NCBI RefSeq assembly: GCF_013004645.1
Contig: NZ_JABEME010000011.1
Span: forward strand, 62,001 to 126,000
DNA length: 64,000 bases
Source of the DNA: Stenotrophomonas africana
Lineage (GTDB): Bacteria > Pseudomonadota > Gammaproteobacteria > Xanthomonadales > Xanthomonadaceae
Direction: 5' to 3'
Numbering within the stretch: position 1 is the stretch's first letter; every line of letters starts with the position of its first letter. Of this stretch, positions 40,347 to 49,014 are shown piece by piece. Position numbers and translations under genes: made by a program. A model generated the notes under the pieces. That model was given only the letters and a program-made list of their open reading frames with translations. It did no database searches and had not been told where the DNA came from.

Positions 40347-41379
40347 GGATCCGTCGCGACTGCGGATGGGCGAAGCTGCGGTTGAACGCCTGGCTGGTGA
40401 CCACCGCCACTACGCGCTGTTCGGGCACTACGAACACATAGTTGCCGCCATTGCCGGACATCGCCCATACCGTGCGCGGTGAACCGTGCACATCCAGCTT
40501 CAGGCCCCACCACTGATAGCCGTAGTCGCTGCCGTCGGGGGCGGTTGCCTGCGCCCGTACCATCGTCTCGACATAGTCCTTCGGAATCAGCTGCCGGCCC
40601 TGCCAGCGGCCACCATCGAGCACGAGCTGACCGAAGCGGGCCAGATCACGCGTGCGGTAGCGGGTGCCGCCGCCGCCCATGCCGATCCCTTCTGGCGAAC
40701 GGTTCCATTGGCTGTGGGTGATCCCCAGCGGACGCTCCAGCACCCGCGCGGCGTAATCGGCCAACGGCTGCCCACTGGCCTGTTCAAGCACCGCGCCCAG
40801 TACGAACGGGTTTGCAGTGCAGTAGGCGAATGCGCGCCCATGCGGGCTGTCCTGCGGCCGCTGCATCCACGGCGCGAAGCCCTTCACCGGCAAGCTCAGT
40901 GCAAAGTCCAGCCATTTCTCGGTTACGTACATGCGTTCCTCGTGGCCGGCCGAGAATGGGTTCTCGTCATCGCACTCCCACAGGCTGCTCATGGTCAGCA
41001 GGTCCTGTACGCGGGTAGCGCGCAGGCGCGGGTCGACCGTGTGCCGGTCAGTGAAGGCGGGGAAGTAGTCATAGACCGGGGCCTGCACGCCGGGCAGCGT
41101 GCCCTCGCCGATGGCGGCGCCGACCAGCAGCGCGGTCACGCTCTTGCTGGCCGACCGCACGTCATGCAGGGTCTCGGCATCTGCACCGTTGAAGTAGCCC
41201 TCATAGACCACGGTGCCATCGACCTGCAGCAGCACGCTGCGGATCTGCTTGAGCTCGTCGCTGGCGATGGCACGCTCCAGCGACGCCAGCCGGGTCGGGT
41301 CCGGAGGCGTGGCGCGGGCGGCGAGGGGCGCGCCACAGATGGCGCAGAGCAGGGTGAGGACAGACAGGATCGAACGCAT
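40315..41379 (-). CDS. Secreted serine hydrolase of the class C beta-lactamase/esterase family
   Basis: 354 residues. A signal peptide (about 1-23, ending ARA) is followed by a beta-lactamase-related domain. The nucleophile motif is S76-A-S-K79 (VRSASKSVTAL). The second motif reads YCTAN rather than YxN, as in many 6-aminohexanoate-hydrolase-like esterases, and a glycine-rich MSGNGG replaces the KTG box. It is therefore more likely an esterase or peptidase than an antibiotic-resistance enzyme. ATG at 41379 is chosen because it begins the signal peptide; the frame extends 31 codons upstream without one. Convergent overlap with the CadC-like gene. Confidence 0.82.
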   Translation of the reverse strand: MRSILSVLTLLCAICGAPLAARATPPDPTRLASLERAIASDELKQIRSVLLQVDGTVVYEGYFNGADAETLHDVRSASKSVTALLVGAAIGEGTLPGVQAPVYDYFPAFTDRHTVDPRLRATRVQDLLTMSSLWECDDENPFSAGHEERMYVTEKWLDFALSLPVKGFAPWMQRPQDSPHGRAFAYCTANPFVLGAVLEQASGQPLADYAARVLERPLGITHSQWNRSPEGIGMGGGGTRYRTRDLARFGQLVLDGGRWQGRQLIPKDYVETMVRAQATAPDGSDYGYQWWGLKLDVHGSPRTVWAMSGNGGNYVFVVPEQRVVAVVTSQAFNRSFAHPQSRRILTEFLLPALH

Positions 41380-41520
41380 CGTCGGACTCCATCGAAAGGG
41401 AACCCGATTGAGCCTGCGCTGCGTCTGAAGTGCTGGAAGCCGGCCTGAAGAATTCTGAAGGCCTTGTGCCACAAGGCTCCGGTGTTCGACCGCTGCAGCT
41501 ATAACGCCCAGTTGACCCTC

Positions 41521-41679
41521 GGATGGCCATGGCGATCAGTCCGCCGAACAGCTCCACCGCCTTCGCCAGGTCGCCTTCGTGGAACGCATCGTAGGCGCGC
41601 GCTTCCAGTATCTGGTGTTCGTCGAGGGAGGCATCGTCCAGCAGGTTGCCGTAGTCGGGGTGTCGGTGTTCATATCCAT
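41521..41679 (-). pseudogene. Possible decayed gene fragment
   Basis: On the minus strand, about 40 codons with coding-like composition (LLDDASLDEHQILEARAYDA, then FHEGDLAKAVELFGGLIAMA) resemble the first helices of a TPR-type protein. The only nearby starts (ATG at 41679 and 41673) are in a different frame, and after 41521 the frame loses its coding character. A frameshift plus 3' truncation would explain this. The rest of 41380-41895 shows nothing else coding. Confidence 0.35.
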
Positions 41680-41895
41680 GTGCGGTTGAAGATCCGCGGC
41701 CACGTTCGCCGAAGCAGGGGGCCGGGTGCGTTGCGTCGGCGCGTGTCCTGCTGCAATGCGTGATGGCAGTGGCATGACTGCCTCGTTGTCGCCCTCTGGC
41801 TGATCGTTGCTGTCCACTGGACGACATGCCGCGACAACCGTCCCGCAGCCCCATCGGTTTGCTAACGTGGCTGCGCCTTCGAACCGGGAGTTCCC

Positions 41896-43086
41896 ATGTT
41901 CCGCCAGACCGTGGCCGTTCTTGCCGTGCTGATTGCCGGTGCCTTGCCCATCGCCGCGCTCGCCGCGCCCGCGCAAGCGCCGATCTTCGGCGCCTACTAC
42001 CCCGGTGGTTCGGCCGAGCGCTACCCGGTGTCGAGCATTCCCGCCGAGCGCCTGACCCATCTGTTCTATGCGTTCTCCACCATTGAGGACGGCCGCTGCA
42101 CGGTCGGTGCGGAGGCGCCGAAGAACTTCGCCGCGCTGGCTGAACTCAAGAAGGCGCACCCGCACCTGCGCACGCTGATCTCGATCGGTGGTTGGGGCGC
42201 AGGTGGGTTCTCCGATGCAGCGCTGACCGAGGCCAGCCGCAAGCGCCTGGTGGACTCGTGCATGGCGCTGTTCTTCGATCGTCATCCCGGCAGTTTCGAC
42301 GGCGTGGACATCGACTGGGAATTCCCGGTCAGTGGCGGGCCGAAAGAGCTGGCGCATCGCCCGCAGGACCGTGCCAATCTGACCCGGCTCGCGCAGGCGT
42401 TCCGCGTGGCACTCGACGCGCACGGCCGCAAGGCGGGGCAGCCGATGCTGCTGACCGCTGCGCTGGCCGCCGGTCGCCTGCAGACCGATGGCCCGTACGA
42501 TCCAGCAGCGAGCTATGACCTGCCGGCGTTGGCCAAGGTGTTCGATTTCATCAACCTGATGAGCTACGACATGGGCACCGGCTTCTCGGCAGTGTCGACG
42601 TTCAACGCGCCCTTGCATGAAGTGCCGGCCGATCCGCTGGCGCCGGAGCTGCGGCGCTGGAACAACGTCGCCGGCGCGGTGCAGTACTACCGCGAGCACG
42701 GCGTGCCGGCCGAGAAGCTGGTGCTGGGCGTACCGTTCTACGGGCGCGGCTTCAAGGTCACCGGCGATGCCCCGGATGGGCTGTACCAGTCCTACAGTGC
42801 GCCGGCCGATGCCGGCGACTGGCGGGTGATCAAGGCACGCTATCTCGACCAGCCGGGTTGGACGAAGCACTGGCAGCCGCAGGCGCAGAGCCCATGGCTG
42901 TACAACGCCGGGCAGAAGATCTTCATCAGCTATGAAGACCCGCGCTCGATCGGCCTGCGTGCGCAGTTCGCCCGTGAGCAGGGCCTGGCCGGGGTGTTCA
43001 TGTGGGAGCTGACCGGCGACGACGAACAGGCCAGCCTGCTCAATGCCATGCTGGGCCCGTGGCAGAAAGCGCGCATCGGCGACTGA
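41896..43086 (+). CDS. Secreted glycoside hydrolase family 18 chitinase
   Basis: 396 residues. A signal peptide (about 1-23, cleavage near ALAAPA) precedes a single GH18 TIM barrel. The catalytic DxxDxDxE motif is D135-G-V-D-I-D-W-E142, with E142 the proton donor. Other GH18 features are LISIGGWGAGGFSD and INLMSYDM, and VPFYGRGF before the insertion domain. There is no chitin-binding module or fibronectin domain. S. maltophilia is known for chitinolytic activity, so secretion and chitin turnover are the expected roles. Confidence 0.92.
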   Translation: MFRQTVAVLAVLIAGALPIAALAAPAQAPIFGAYYPGGSAERYPVSSIPAERLTHLFYAFSTIEDGRCTVGAEAPKNFAALAELKKAHPHLRTLISIGGWGAGGFSDAALTEASRKRLVDSCMALFFDRHPGSFDGVDIDWEFPVSGGPKELAHRPQDRANLTRLAQAFRVALDAHGRKAGQPMLLTAALAAGRLQTDGPYDPAASYDLPALAKVFDFINLMSYDMGTGFSAVSTFNAPLHEVPADPLAPELRRWNNVAGAVQYYREHGVPAEKLVLGVPFYGRGFKVTGDAPDGLYQSYSAPADAGDWRVIKARYLDQPGWTKHWQPQAQSPWLYNAGQKIFISYEDPRSIGLRAQFAREQGLAGVFMWELTGDDEQASLLNAMLGPWQKARIGD

Positions 43087-43176
43087 GCTGCATCAGGCGA
43101 TGTCCGGCGCAATGCCGCAACGCCATCGACCCAACCCCGCACAGCATGTCCATGCCCGCAGCGTTACGCTGTGGGC

Positions 43177-43569
43177 ATGATCCATCTTGAACGCTTGGAC
43201 CACCTGGTCCTCACCGTCGCCGACATCGAACGCAGCTGTGCTTTCTACCAGCGCGTGCTCGGCATGCAGGTCGTGCGCTTCGGTGCGGGCCGTACCGCGG
43301 TGCAGTTCGGCCAGCAGAAGATCAATCTGCATCCGGCCAGTGCACCGCTGCAGCCGCATGCGCGGCGACCCACGCCGGGCAGTGCCGACCTGTGCCTGGT
43401 CACGCGTACGGCGACAGTCGATGTGCTGGCCCACCTGCAGGCGCAGTCCGTTGCGGTGGAGGAGGGGCCGGTCGCACGCACCGGCGCGCTGGGACCGATC
43501 GAATCGGTGTATTTCCGCGACCCGGATGGCAACCTGATCGAAGTGAGTCGTTACCGGGGCGAGGCATGA
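43177..43569 (+). CDS. VOC (glyoxalase/dioxygenase-fold) family protein
   Basis: 130 residues with two beta-alpha-beta-beta-beta units. Candidate metal ligands are the His in LERLDHLVLTV and the Glu in DPDGNLIEVSRY. The family includes glyoxalase I, fosfomycin-resistance enzymes and dioxygenases; close relatives of this length are often named virulence or glyoxalase-like proteins without known substrate. ATG at 43177 is used instead of a GTG two codons earlier. Stands alone. Confidence 0.85.
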   Translation: MIHLERLDHLVLTVADIERSCAFYQRVLGMQVVRFGAGRTAVQFGQQKINLHPASAPLQPHARRPTPGSADLCLVTRTATVDVLAHLQAQSVAVEEGPVARTGALGPIESVYFRDPDGNLIEVSRYRGEA

Positions 43570-43579
43570 TCCTGCTTGG

Positions 43580-43646
43580 GTAGCGTCGAGCTTGCTCGAC
43601 GGTGCTTGGCGCGAAATCAACAGCTGTCGAGCAAGCTCGACGCTAC
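43580..43646. repeat. Facing pair of SMAG/REP palindromes
   Basis: GTAGCGTCGAGC-TT-GCTCGAC at 43580-43600 and its inverted copy GTCGAGC-AA-GCTCGACGCTAC at 43626-43646. The arms of the two elements are mutually complementary, so the pair could form one long stem of about 20 base pairs. Confidence 0.88.
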
Positions 43647-43666
43647 AGGGGGCGTTGCGCGCAACG

Positions 43667-43696
43667 GTAGGTCGCGCCGGGCCATGCCCGGCGGAG
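43667..43696 (+). repeat. SMAG/REP palindrome
   Basis: GTAG (43667-43670), then CGCCGGGC-CAT-GCCCGGCG and GAG. It ends three bases before the PepSY gene stop and probably closes that transcript. Confidence 0.75.
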
Positions 43697-43698
43697 GC

Positions 43699-45258
43699 TC
43701 AGTTGGCCCAGACGCTGTTGGGGTCGCCGTTGCGGGCGCGGCGCTGGCTGGCGACGGCCAGGCGGGCGAAGCCGAAGGCCATGGCCAGCGCGATGGCATC
43801 GACCCAGAACAGCGGCCAGTGACCACGCCCCGCAGCACGCCACAGCCAGTCGCCATTGAGTGCGCCGTGCAGCACCGGCACCAGTGCGGTACTGATCGCT
43901 GCCGCCCACAGCAGTTCGCGTGCGGCCTGCGCCGGGCGTCGCAGCGCGGCCCATAGCGCACAGGCCGCCCAGCTGCCGAAGCAGGCCCAGCGGATGCCGT
44001 GGTCGACCGCCGTCGGCGCCAGCCGCTCCAGCACCAGTGCGGTGACGAAGGCGACCGAGATCGCCACGCACAGGCCGATGCACACACCGACCGTCGCCCG
44101 CGCCATGTTCACCCCGGCACGCGGCTGCTGCGGCTGGCGGCGCCTGCGCCGCGATTCGATCCACAACAGGTTGCCGGAGTAGAACAGGAAGGCACCGCCG
44201 AGGCCGAGCAGGAAGTACAGCCAGACCACCACGCCATTGCCGAATTCGCCGAAGTGCAGCGCGTAGGCGGCGCTGAGCGTGGCATGGTTGGCGTCGCGCT
44301 GGCCCGGTAGCTGCGAGGCCAGAACGTTGCCGGTGGTCACGTCCAGCGCCACCGCGCCAAGCGGGCCGAGCGTGCCGGTGGATTCACCGGTGATCTCGAT
44401 GGTGGCATTGGCATCGCCGGCATTGGCCAGCTTCAGGTAGGCCGGCTCGAAGTTGGCCACGCCCTGTGCGCGGGCGACTTCAAGCGCACGTGCATGCAGC
44501 ACGCGCAGGCTGCCCGGCGGCGCCGGAATGCCACTGGCCTCGCGCACGGGCGCGGTGTCCATCGCCGTCGGCACCGCCTGCAGGGCCTTGCCGTCGTAGA
44601 TCAACGGGTTGAGCAGGGCCATCTGCACGAACACCAGGCAGAGCAGGGCGCCGGTCACCGCAAACATCAGGTGGAAAGGCAGGCTGAGCACGCCGACCAC
44701 GTTGTGCGCGTCCTGCCACAGCTGCTTCAGGTTGCGGCCCGGACGCAGCGCGAACAGATCACTGAACAGCTTCGGCAGGTGGATCACCAGGCCGCTCAGC
44801 AGCGCCATGCCATACAGCAGGCTGACGATGCCCATCACGTAGATGCCGGCCACCGGCAGGCCGAGGCTGTAATGCAGCTCGTTGACCAGCTCGGCCAGTC
44901 CGGTCTGTGGTGGTGTGGTGCTGCCGGCGATCTGGCCGGGCCAGGCATAGCGCCAGCTGCCATCATCGGTCTGCCAGTACGCAAGTGGCTGCGGATGTTC
45001 GGCGCCGGGGAAGGTCATGCCGACGTGGCGGCGGGCTTCCGGGTGTGCCGCCAGTACGTCTTCCAGCAGATACTGCGCGTCGTCCAGGCCCGCTGGCAGC
45101 GCGGTGGCTGCGCCCGGGGTCTGCCACAGCGGCAGGTCGTGATGGAACAGGGTCAGCGCACCCGCGTAGAAGGCCACGAACAGGCCGAAGCCGGCGACCA
45201 GGCCGACCCAGGTGTGCAGGGTGGTAAACGTGCGCAGGGTCTGCGAACTGAACTTCAT
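43699..45258 (-). CDS. PepSY-domain membrane protein, iron-uptake type
   Basis: 519 residues with an N-terminal membrane helix (TLHTWVGLVAGFGLFVAFYA), a periplasmic PepSY-type region, two or more central helices and a C-terminal group of four. This is the PepSY-associated transmembrane family (PiuB-like), often co-regulated with siderophore receptors and proposed to reduce ferric siderophores; that role is not proven. It is the last of three genes behind a Fur box, with two small membrane proteins upstream that are typical partners. The arginine-rich linker SRRRRRQPQQPR marks a cytoplasmic loop. Confidence 0.87.
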   Translation of the reverse strand: MKFSSQTLRTFTTLHTWVGLVAGFGLFVAFYAGALTLFHHDLPLWQTPGAATALPAGLDDAQYLLEDVLAAHPEARRHVGMTFPGAEHPQPLAYWQTDDGSWRYAWPGQIAGSTTPPQTGLAELVNELHYSLGLPVAGIYVMGIVSLLYGMALLSGLVIHLPKLFSDLFALRPGRNLKQLWQDAHNVVGVLSLPFHLMFAVTGALLCLVFVQMALLNPLIYDGKALQAVPTAMDTAPVREASGIPAPPGSLRVLHARALEVARAQGVANFEPAYLKLANAGDANATIEITGESTGTLGPLGAVALDVTTGNVLASQLPGQRDANHATLSAAYALHFGEFGNGVVVWLYFLLGLGGAFLFYSGNLLWIESRRRRRQPQQPRAGVNMARATVGVCIGLCVAISVAFVTALVLERLAPTAVDHGIRWACFGSWAACALWAALRRPAQAARELLWAAAISTALVPVLHGALNGDWLWRAAGRGHWPLFWVDAIALAMAFGFARLAVASQRRARNGDPNSVWAN

Positions 45259-45268
45259 GGAAGGGGTC

Positions 45269-45532
45269 TCATTGCACCGCGCCGGTCAGGCGCAGCAGCC
45301 CGAGCACGGCGAAACCGGTGGCCGCGCTGCCGGCCAGCACCAGCCAGGCGCGCAGCGCACTGCGGAAACTGAACGCCCACAGGGCGGCCAGCATCCACAG
45401 CGGGATGAAGGCGATCAGGGTCGGCACCAGCGCCCGCTGCCACGGGCCGGGCGGCAGCCACGCCAGCAGGCCGGTGGTGGCTGCGGCCAGAAAGAAGCCA
45501 GCGATGATGCCGGCAAGGGCACGCGGCCACAT
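45269..45532 (-). CDS. DUF3649-type small membrane protein
   Basis: 87 residues, three hydrophobic segments (about 5-25, 35-55, 60-83). The segment LWAFSFRSALRAW matches the DUF3649 iron-transporter-associated family, which commonly precedes PepSY genes. The start ATG overlaps the stop of the upstream DUF3325 gene (ATGA), and PepSY follows after 10 bases. Function unknown; coupling to iron uptake is by context and Fur box. Confidence 0.75.
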   Translation of the reverse strand: MWPRALAGIIAGFFLAAATTGLLAWLPPGPWQRALVPTLIAFIPLWMLAALWAFSFRSALRAWLVLAGSAATGFAVLGLLRLTGAVQ

Positions 45533-45828
45533 CAGGGCGACTCCGTGCCGGGGCGGTGCCAGGCGGCCAGCGCCGGCAGCAGCATCGCCGCCAGCATCCA
45601 GGTGCACAGCATGGCCACCAGGCCGGCGGCAAAGCCGAGCTCGGCCATCCACAGCCACAGCGCGGCAGCCGCGGCGACCAGGCCGATCTGGTGGCCGAGG
45701 CGGCCGGCGCGGCGCAGGCGTGGCCAGCGGCAGTGCGGCGAGGCGGCATAGAAGGCCAGCGCCGAGAACATCGCTGCCAGCATGCCCAGGCTGCAGAAGC
45801 CGAGCGTGGAAAGGCCGACGGTGATCAT
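45532..45828 (-). CDS. DUF3325-type small membrane protein
   Basis: 98 residues, three membrane segments (about 2-27, 45-64, 68-88). The pattern of a short loop with HCRWPRLRRAGRLGHQIG between helices fits DUF3325, the usual companion of DUF3649 and PepSY genes. ATG at 45828 is chosen; the frame is open for another 39 codons upstream but with low-complexity Pro/Arg content that does not look translated. First gene of the Fur-controlled operon. Confidence 0.7.
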   Translation of the reverse strand: MITVGLSTLGFCSLGMLAAMFSALAFYAASPHCRWPRLRRAGRLGHQIGLVAAAAALWLWMAELGFAAGLVAMLCTWMLAAMLLPALAAWHRPGTESP

Positions 45829-45963
45829 CGCGGGCGGCCAGCGTGGCAGCGGGCCGGCGAACGCGGGACACGGGCGGGGCCGGCGGGAGCCGGTCGGAGC
45901 GGGTGGCGCATCACGGGGTCCTGGGGAAAGCGGGCAGGCTGGCACGAGGCGCCTGCGCCGACA

Positions 45964-45978
45964 TGGTAATCATTGCCA
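45964..45978 (-). promoter_or_regulatory. Fur box upstream of the DUF3325-DUF3649-PepSY operon
   Basis: TGGTAAT-C-ATTGCCA matches the 7-1-7 Fur consensus TGATAAT-N-ATTATCA at 11 of 14 arm positions and is palindromic except for one pair. It lies about 135 bases before the first gene of the operon. Repression by iron-loaded Fur is the expected effect. Confidence 0.75.
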
Positions 45979-46024
45979 TTTCACGCCGCCAGCGAGACCC
46001 ATTCAGGGGACCGTACGGTGGGCC

Positions 46025-46053
46025 TTGGGCTTTCCCGTGCACTGGTTTAAGAT
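46025..46053 (+). promoter_or_regulatory. Promoter of thrS
   Basis: TTGGGC (46025-46030), 17 bases, TAAGAT (46048-46053). The transcript would start near 46060, leaving a leader of about 195 bases before thrS that contains the Thr-codon peptide and terminator. Confidence 0.7.
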
Positions 46054-46113
46054 CATCGCAGAACCCTGACTGGAACAAGGTGGCCCGCGCCCAGCGCCGG
46101 CCGAGCGTGCGAC

Positions 46114-46140
46114 ATGAGCACTACCACCGCCCACTGTTGA
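46114..46140 (+). CDS. Putative threonine leader peptide of thrS
   Basis: A nine-codon ORF encodes MSTTTAHC, with three consecutive threonine codons (ACT ACC ACC) in eight residues. It lies between the thrS promoter and a terminator hairpin 27 bases after its stop. That is the layout of a ribosome-mediated attenuator: starved of charged tRNA-Thr, the ribosome stalls on the Thr codons. A strong Shine-Dalgarno is not visible. Too short for statistical proof; judged on layout and matching amino acid. Confidence 0.6.
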   Translation: MSTTTAHC

Positions 46141-46167
46141 CCTGCCCCCGAAGGCCCTGTGTACCAG

Positions 46168-46188
46168 GCGCCCTCGCGGCGCTTTTTT
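46168..46188 (+). terminator. Terminator in the thrS leader (attenuator)
   Basis: GCGCC-CTCGC-GGCGC followed by six T (46183-46188). It lies within the leader, not after a gene. Its 5' arm region (GGCGC, 46167-46171) can pair instead with GCGCC at 46093-46097, and a CCTG/CAGG stem around 46155-46167 also competes, giving possible antiterminator structures. Confidence 0.7.
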
Positions 46189-46255
46189 ATTGCCCGGGCG
46201 CTGCCCCGGGAACGCTTTCCAGCCCGCTCAGCGGGCCCCGCACGAAGCCACTGCG

Positions 46256-48157
46256 ATGATCAACATTACTCTTCCCGACGGCAGCCGCCGCGAATTCGAA
46301 AACCCCGTCAGCGTCATGCAGGTCGCCCAGTCGATCGGCGCTGGCCTGGCCAAGGCCACCATCGCCGGTGCCGTGGATGGCGTGCTGGTCGATGCCAGCG
46401 ACGTCATCGACCACGATGCGAGCCTGCGAATCATTACCGCCAAGGACGAGGAGGGTGTGGAGATCATCCGCCACTCCTGCGCCCACCTGGTCGGCCACGC
46501 CGTCAAGCAGCTGTACCCGGACGTGAAGATGGTGATCGGCCCGGTGATCGCCGAGGGCTTCTACTACGACATCTACTCCGAGCGCCCGTTCACCCCGGAC
46601 GACATGGCGGCGATCGAGAAGCGCATGGGCGAGCTGATCGCCCAGGACTACGACGTCATCAAGAAGGTGACGCCGCGCGCCGAAGTGATCGAGATCTTCA
46701 AGGCCCGTGGCGAGGACTACAAGCTGCGCCTGATCGAGGACATGTCCGACGACATCCAGGCGATGGGCATGTACTACCACCAGGAATACGTGGACATGTG
46801 CCGCGGCCCGCACGTGCCGAACACGCGCTTCCTGAAGGCCTTCAAGCTGACCCGCATCTCCGGCGCCTACTGGCGCGGTGACGCGCAGAACGAACAGCTG
46901 CAGCGCATCTACGGCACCGCCTGGGCCGACAAGAAGCAGCTCGAGGCGTACATCAAGCGCATCGAGGAAGCCGAGATGCGCGACCACCGCCGCATCGGCA
47001 AGCAGCAGGACCTGTTCCACCTGCAGGAAGAAGCGCCGGGCCTGGTGTTCTGGCACCCGAAGGGCTGGGCGTTGTGGCAGGTGGTCGAGCAGTACATGCG
47101 CAAGGTCTACCGCAACAGCGGCTACGGCGAAGTGCGCTGCCCGCAGATCCTGGACGTGAGCCTGTGGAAGAAGTCCGGCCATTGGGACAACTACCAGGAC
47201 AACATGTTCTTCACCGAGTCGGAGAAGCGCACCTACGCGGTCAAGCCGATGAACTGCCCGGGCCACATCCAGGTGTTCAACCAGGGCCTGCACAGCTACC
47301 GCGACCTGCCGATCCGCTACGGTGAGTTCGGTTCCTGCCACCGCAACGAGCCGTCCGGCGCGCTGCACGGCATCCTGCGCGTGCGTGGTTTCACCCAGGA
47401 CGACGGCCACGTGTTTTGCACCGAGAGCCAGATCGAGTCGGAAGTGACTGCCTTCCACCAGCAGGCGCTGGCGGTCTACCAGCACTTCGGTTTCGATGAG
47501 ATCCAGATCAAGATCGCGCTGCGTCCGGAATCGCGTCTGGGCGACGATGCCACCTGGGACAAGGCCGAGGGCGCACTGCGTTCGGCACTGTCCGCCTGTG
47601 GCGTGGAATGGCAGGAGCTGCCGGGCGAGGGTGCCTTCTACGGCCCGAAGATCGAGTACCACCTGAAGGATGCCATCGGCCGTACCTGGCAGCTGGGCAC
47701 CATGCAGGTCGACTTCATGATGCCGGGCCGCCTCGGCGCCGAGTACGTGGACGAAAACAGCCAGAAGAAGCATCCGGTCATGCTGCACCGCGCCATCGTC
47801 GGCTCGATGGAGCGCTTCCTGGGCATCCTGATCGAGCACCATGCCGGCCAGTTCCCGGCTTGGCTGGCGCCGACCCAGGTGGTGGTGGCCAACATCACCG
47901 ACGCCCAGGCCGACTACGTCTCGGGCGTGACCAAAACCCTTGCGGAGCAAGGCTTCCGCGTCAGCTCGGATTTGCGTAACGAGAAGATCGGCTATAAAAT
48001 CCGTGAGCATACGTTGCAGCGCGTGCCCTACCTGCTGGTCATTGGTGACCGCGAGAAGGAGAATGGGGCTGTGGCGGTGCGTACGCGTTCTGGCGAAGAC
48101 CTGGGCAGCATGAGCCTGCAGGCCTTCATCGAGCGGCTCCAGGCCGAGGGCGCGTAA
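46256..48157 (+). CDS. thrS: Threonine-tRNA ligase
   Basis: 633 residues. The TGS domain (about 1-63) and the editing domain with H73-x3-H77 ([14 protein letters not shown]) are followed by the class II catalytic core, whose zinc ligands include C334 ([10 protein letters not shown]), and the anticodon-binding domain (about 535-633). It charges tRNA-Thr and clears mischarged Ser. ATG at 46256 matches the family start [10 protein letters not shown]. Behind it lie infC, rpmI and rplT, the classical thrS-infC-rpmI-rplT-pheST order. Confidence 0.97.
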   Translation: MINITLPDGSRREFENPVSVMQVAQSIGAGLAKATIAGAVDGVLVDASDVIDHDASLRIITAKDEEGVEIIRHSCAHLVGHAVKQLYPDVKMVIGPVIAEGFYYDIYSERPFTPDDMAAIEKRMGELIAQDYDVIKKVTPRAEVIEIFKARGEDYKLRLIEDMSDDIQAMGMYYHQEYVDMCRGPHVPNTRFLKAFKLTRISGAYWRGDAQNEQLQRIYGTAWADKKQLEAYIKRIEEAEMRDHRRIGKQQDLFHLQEEAPGLVFWHPKGWALWQVVEQYMRKVYRNSGYGEVRCPQILDVSLWKKSGHWDNYQDNMFFTESEKRTYAVKPMNCPGHIQVFNQGLHSYRDLPIRYGEFGSCHRNEPSGALHGILRVRGFTQDDGHVFCTESQIESEVTAFHQQALAVYQHFGFDEIQIKIALRPESRLGDDATWDKAEGALRSALSACGVEWQELPGEGAFYGPKIEYHLKDAIGRTWQLGTMQVDFMMPGRLGAEYVDENSQKKHPVMLHRAIVGSMERFLGILIEHHAGQFPAWLAPTQVVVANITDAQADYVSGVTKTLAEQGFRVSSDLRNEKIGYKIREHTLQRVPYLLVIGDREKENGAVAVRTRSGEDLGSMSLQAFIERLQAEGA

Positions 48158-48165
48158 GCAAAGGT

Positions 48166-48195
48166 CCGGTCCGGGGGCACAGGCACCCGGACCGG
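48166..48195 (+). promoter_or_regulatory. Hairpin between thrS and infC
   Basis: Perfect 10-base arms (48166-48175/48186-48195) with a 10-base loop, without a T-run. It ends 12 bases before the infC ribosome site, so it could affect infC initiation or mRNA processing rather than terminate. Confidence 0.5.
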
Positions 48196-48220
48196 TTCGA
48201 TACCCTTGGGAGAACGTAAT

Positions 48221-48748
48221 ATCAGCACCCCTGACAACAAACAGAACCGCAAGAATCAGGAAATCCGTGTGCCGCGCGTCCGCGTGATCGGCAGTGACGG
48301 TGAAATGATCGGCGTGTTGTCGCGCGACGAAGCGCTGTCCATGGCCGAAGATGAAGGCCTGGACCTGGTCGAAATCCAGCCGCAGGCCGATCCGCCGGTC
48401 TGCAAGATCATGGACTTCGGCAAGTTCAAGTTCGAAGCGCAGAAGAAGGCCAGCGAGGCCAAGAAGAAGACCAAGCAGGTCGAGATCAAGGAAGTGAAGT
48501 TCCGTCCGGTCACGGACGAGGGCGACTACCAGATCAAGCTGCGCAAGATGCGCGGGTTCCTTGAAGAAGGCGACAAGATCAAGGTCAACATCCGTTTCCG
48601 TGGCCGTGAAATGAGCCATCAGGAACTGGGCCGCGAAATGGCCAACCGGATCGAGACCGATCTGGGCGAGGACATCGTCATTGAATCCCGTCCGCGCCTG
48701 GAAGGGCGTCAGATGGTCATGATGATCGCGCCGAAGAAGAAGACCTGA
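48221..48748 (+). CDS. infC: Translation initiation factor IF-3 with ATC start codon
   Basis: 175 residues. IF-3 keeps 30S subunits free and proofreads start-codon choice. The N-domain contains [20 protein letters not shown] and the C-domain [15 protein letters not shown]. The start is read as ATC at 48221: GGGAG (48208-48212) lies eight bases upstream and the protein then begins at the family start ([10 protein letters not shown]). No ATG or GTG exists nearby; a TTG at 48206 overlaps the ribosome site and has none of its own. Rare AUU/AUC/AUA starts let IF-3 limit its own translation, as in E. coli. Confidence 0.93.
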   Translation: MSTPDNKQNRKNQEIRVPRVRVIGSDGEMIGVLSRDEALSMAEDEGLDLVEIQPQADPPVCKIMDFGKFKFEAQKKASEAKKKTKQVEIKEVKFRPVTDEGDYQIKLRKMRGFLEEGDKIKVNIRFRGREMSHQELGREMANRIETDLGEDIVIESRPRLEGRQMVMMIAPKKKT

Positions 48749-48795
48749 GGCCTGACGGGCCGCCTTCCGGGGCGCCTGGCTGAATGGTTCAGGGT

Positions 48796-48826
48796 AAAGG
48801 GGCGCCATTGGCGTCCCTTTGCTTTT
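48796..48826 (+). terminator. Terminator between infC and rpmI
   Basis: Eleven-base arms (48796-48806/48810-48820, one G-T pair) with a 3-base loop, then GCTTTTG. The T-run is interrupted, so termination may be partial. A TATCAT at 48891-48896 downstream may be the -10 of a separate rpmI promoter. Confidence 0.7.
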
Positions 48827-49014
48827 GCGGCAGGCCGGTGAATTGCCGGCGAAAGGGTTGCAGGGGCTGGTGACAGGGCGGTTTTGCCTGTATCATGCCC
48901 GGCTCGACCCACCCAGGACGGGTCGTACGCCGATCATGGCAGGACGGAAAGAGCGGCCCAGGCCGCCGCCAGATCAGTCAGAAACCAGGGTCATATCCCA
49001 TCAAGGACATTGCA

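Noticed and set aside
40315..41379. Class C beta-lactamase resistance gene
   Set aside because: It has SxxK but lacks a YxN and a KTG box, so an esterase-type serine hydrolase is more likely.
45829..45945. N-terminal extension of the DUF3325 gene
   Set aside because: Low-complexity Pro/Arg sequence before the first membrane helix and no ribosome site; a shorter protein fits the family.
48206..48220. TTG start for infC
   Set aside because: The TTG overlaps the GGGAG ribosome site and has none of its own, whereas ATC 48221 is correctly spaced and matches the family N-terminus.
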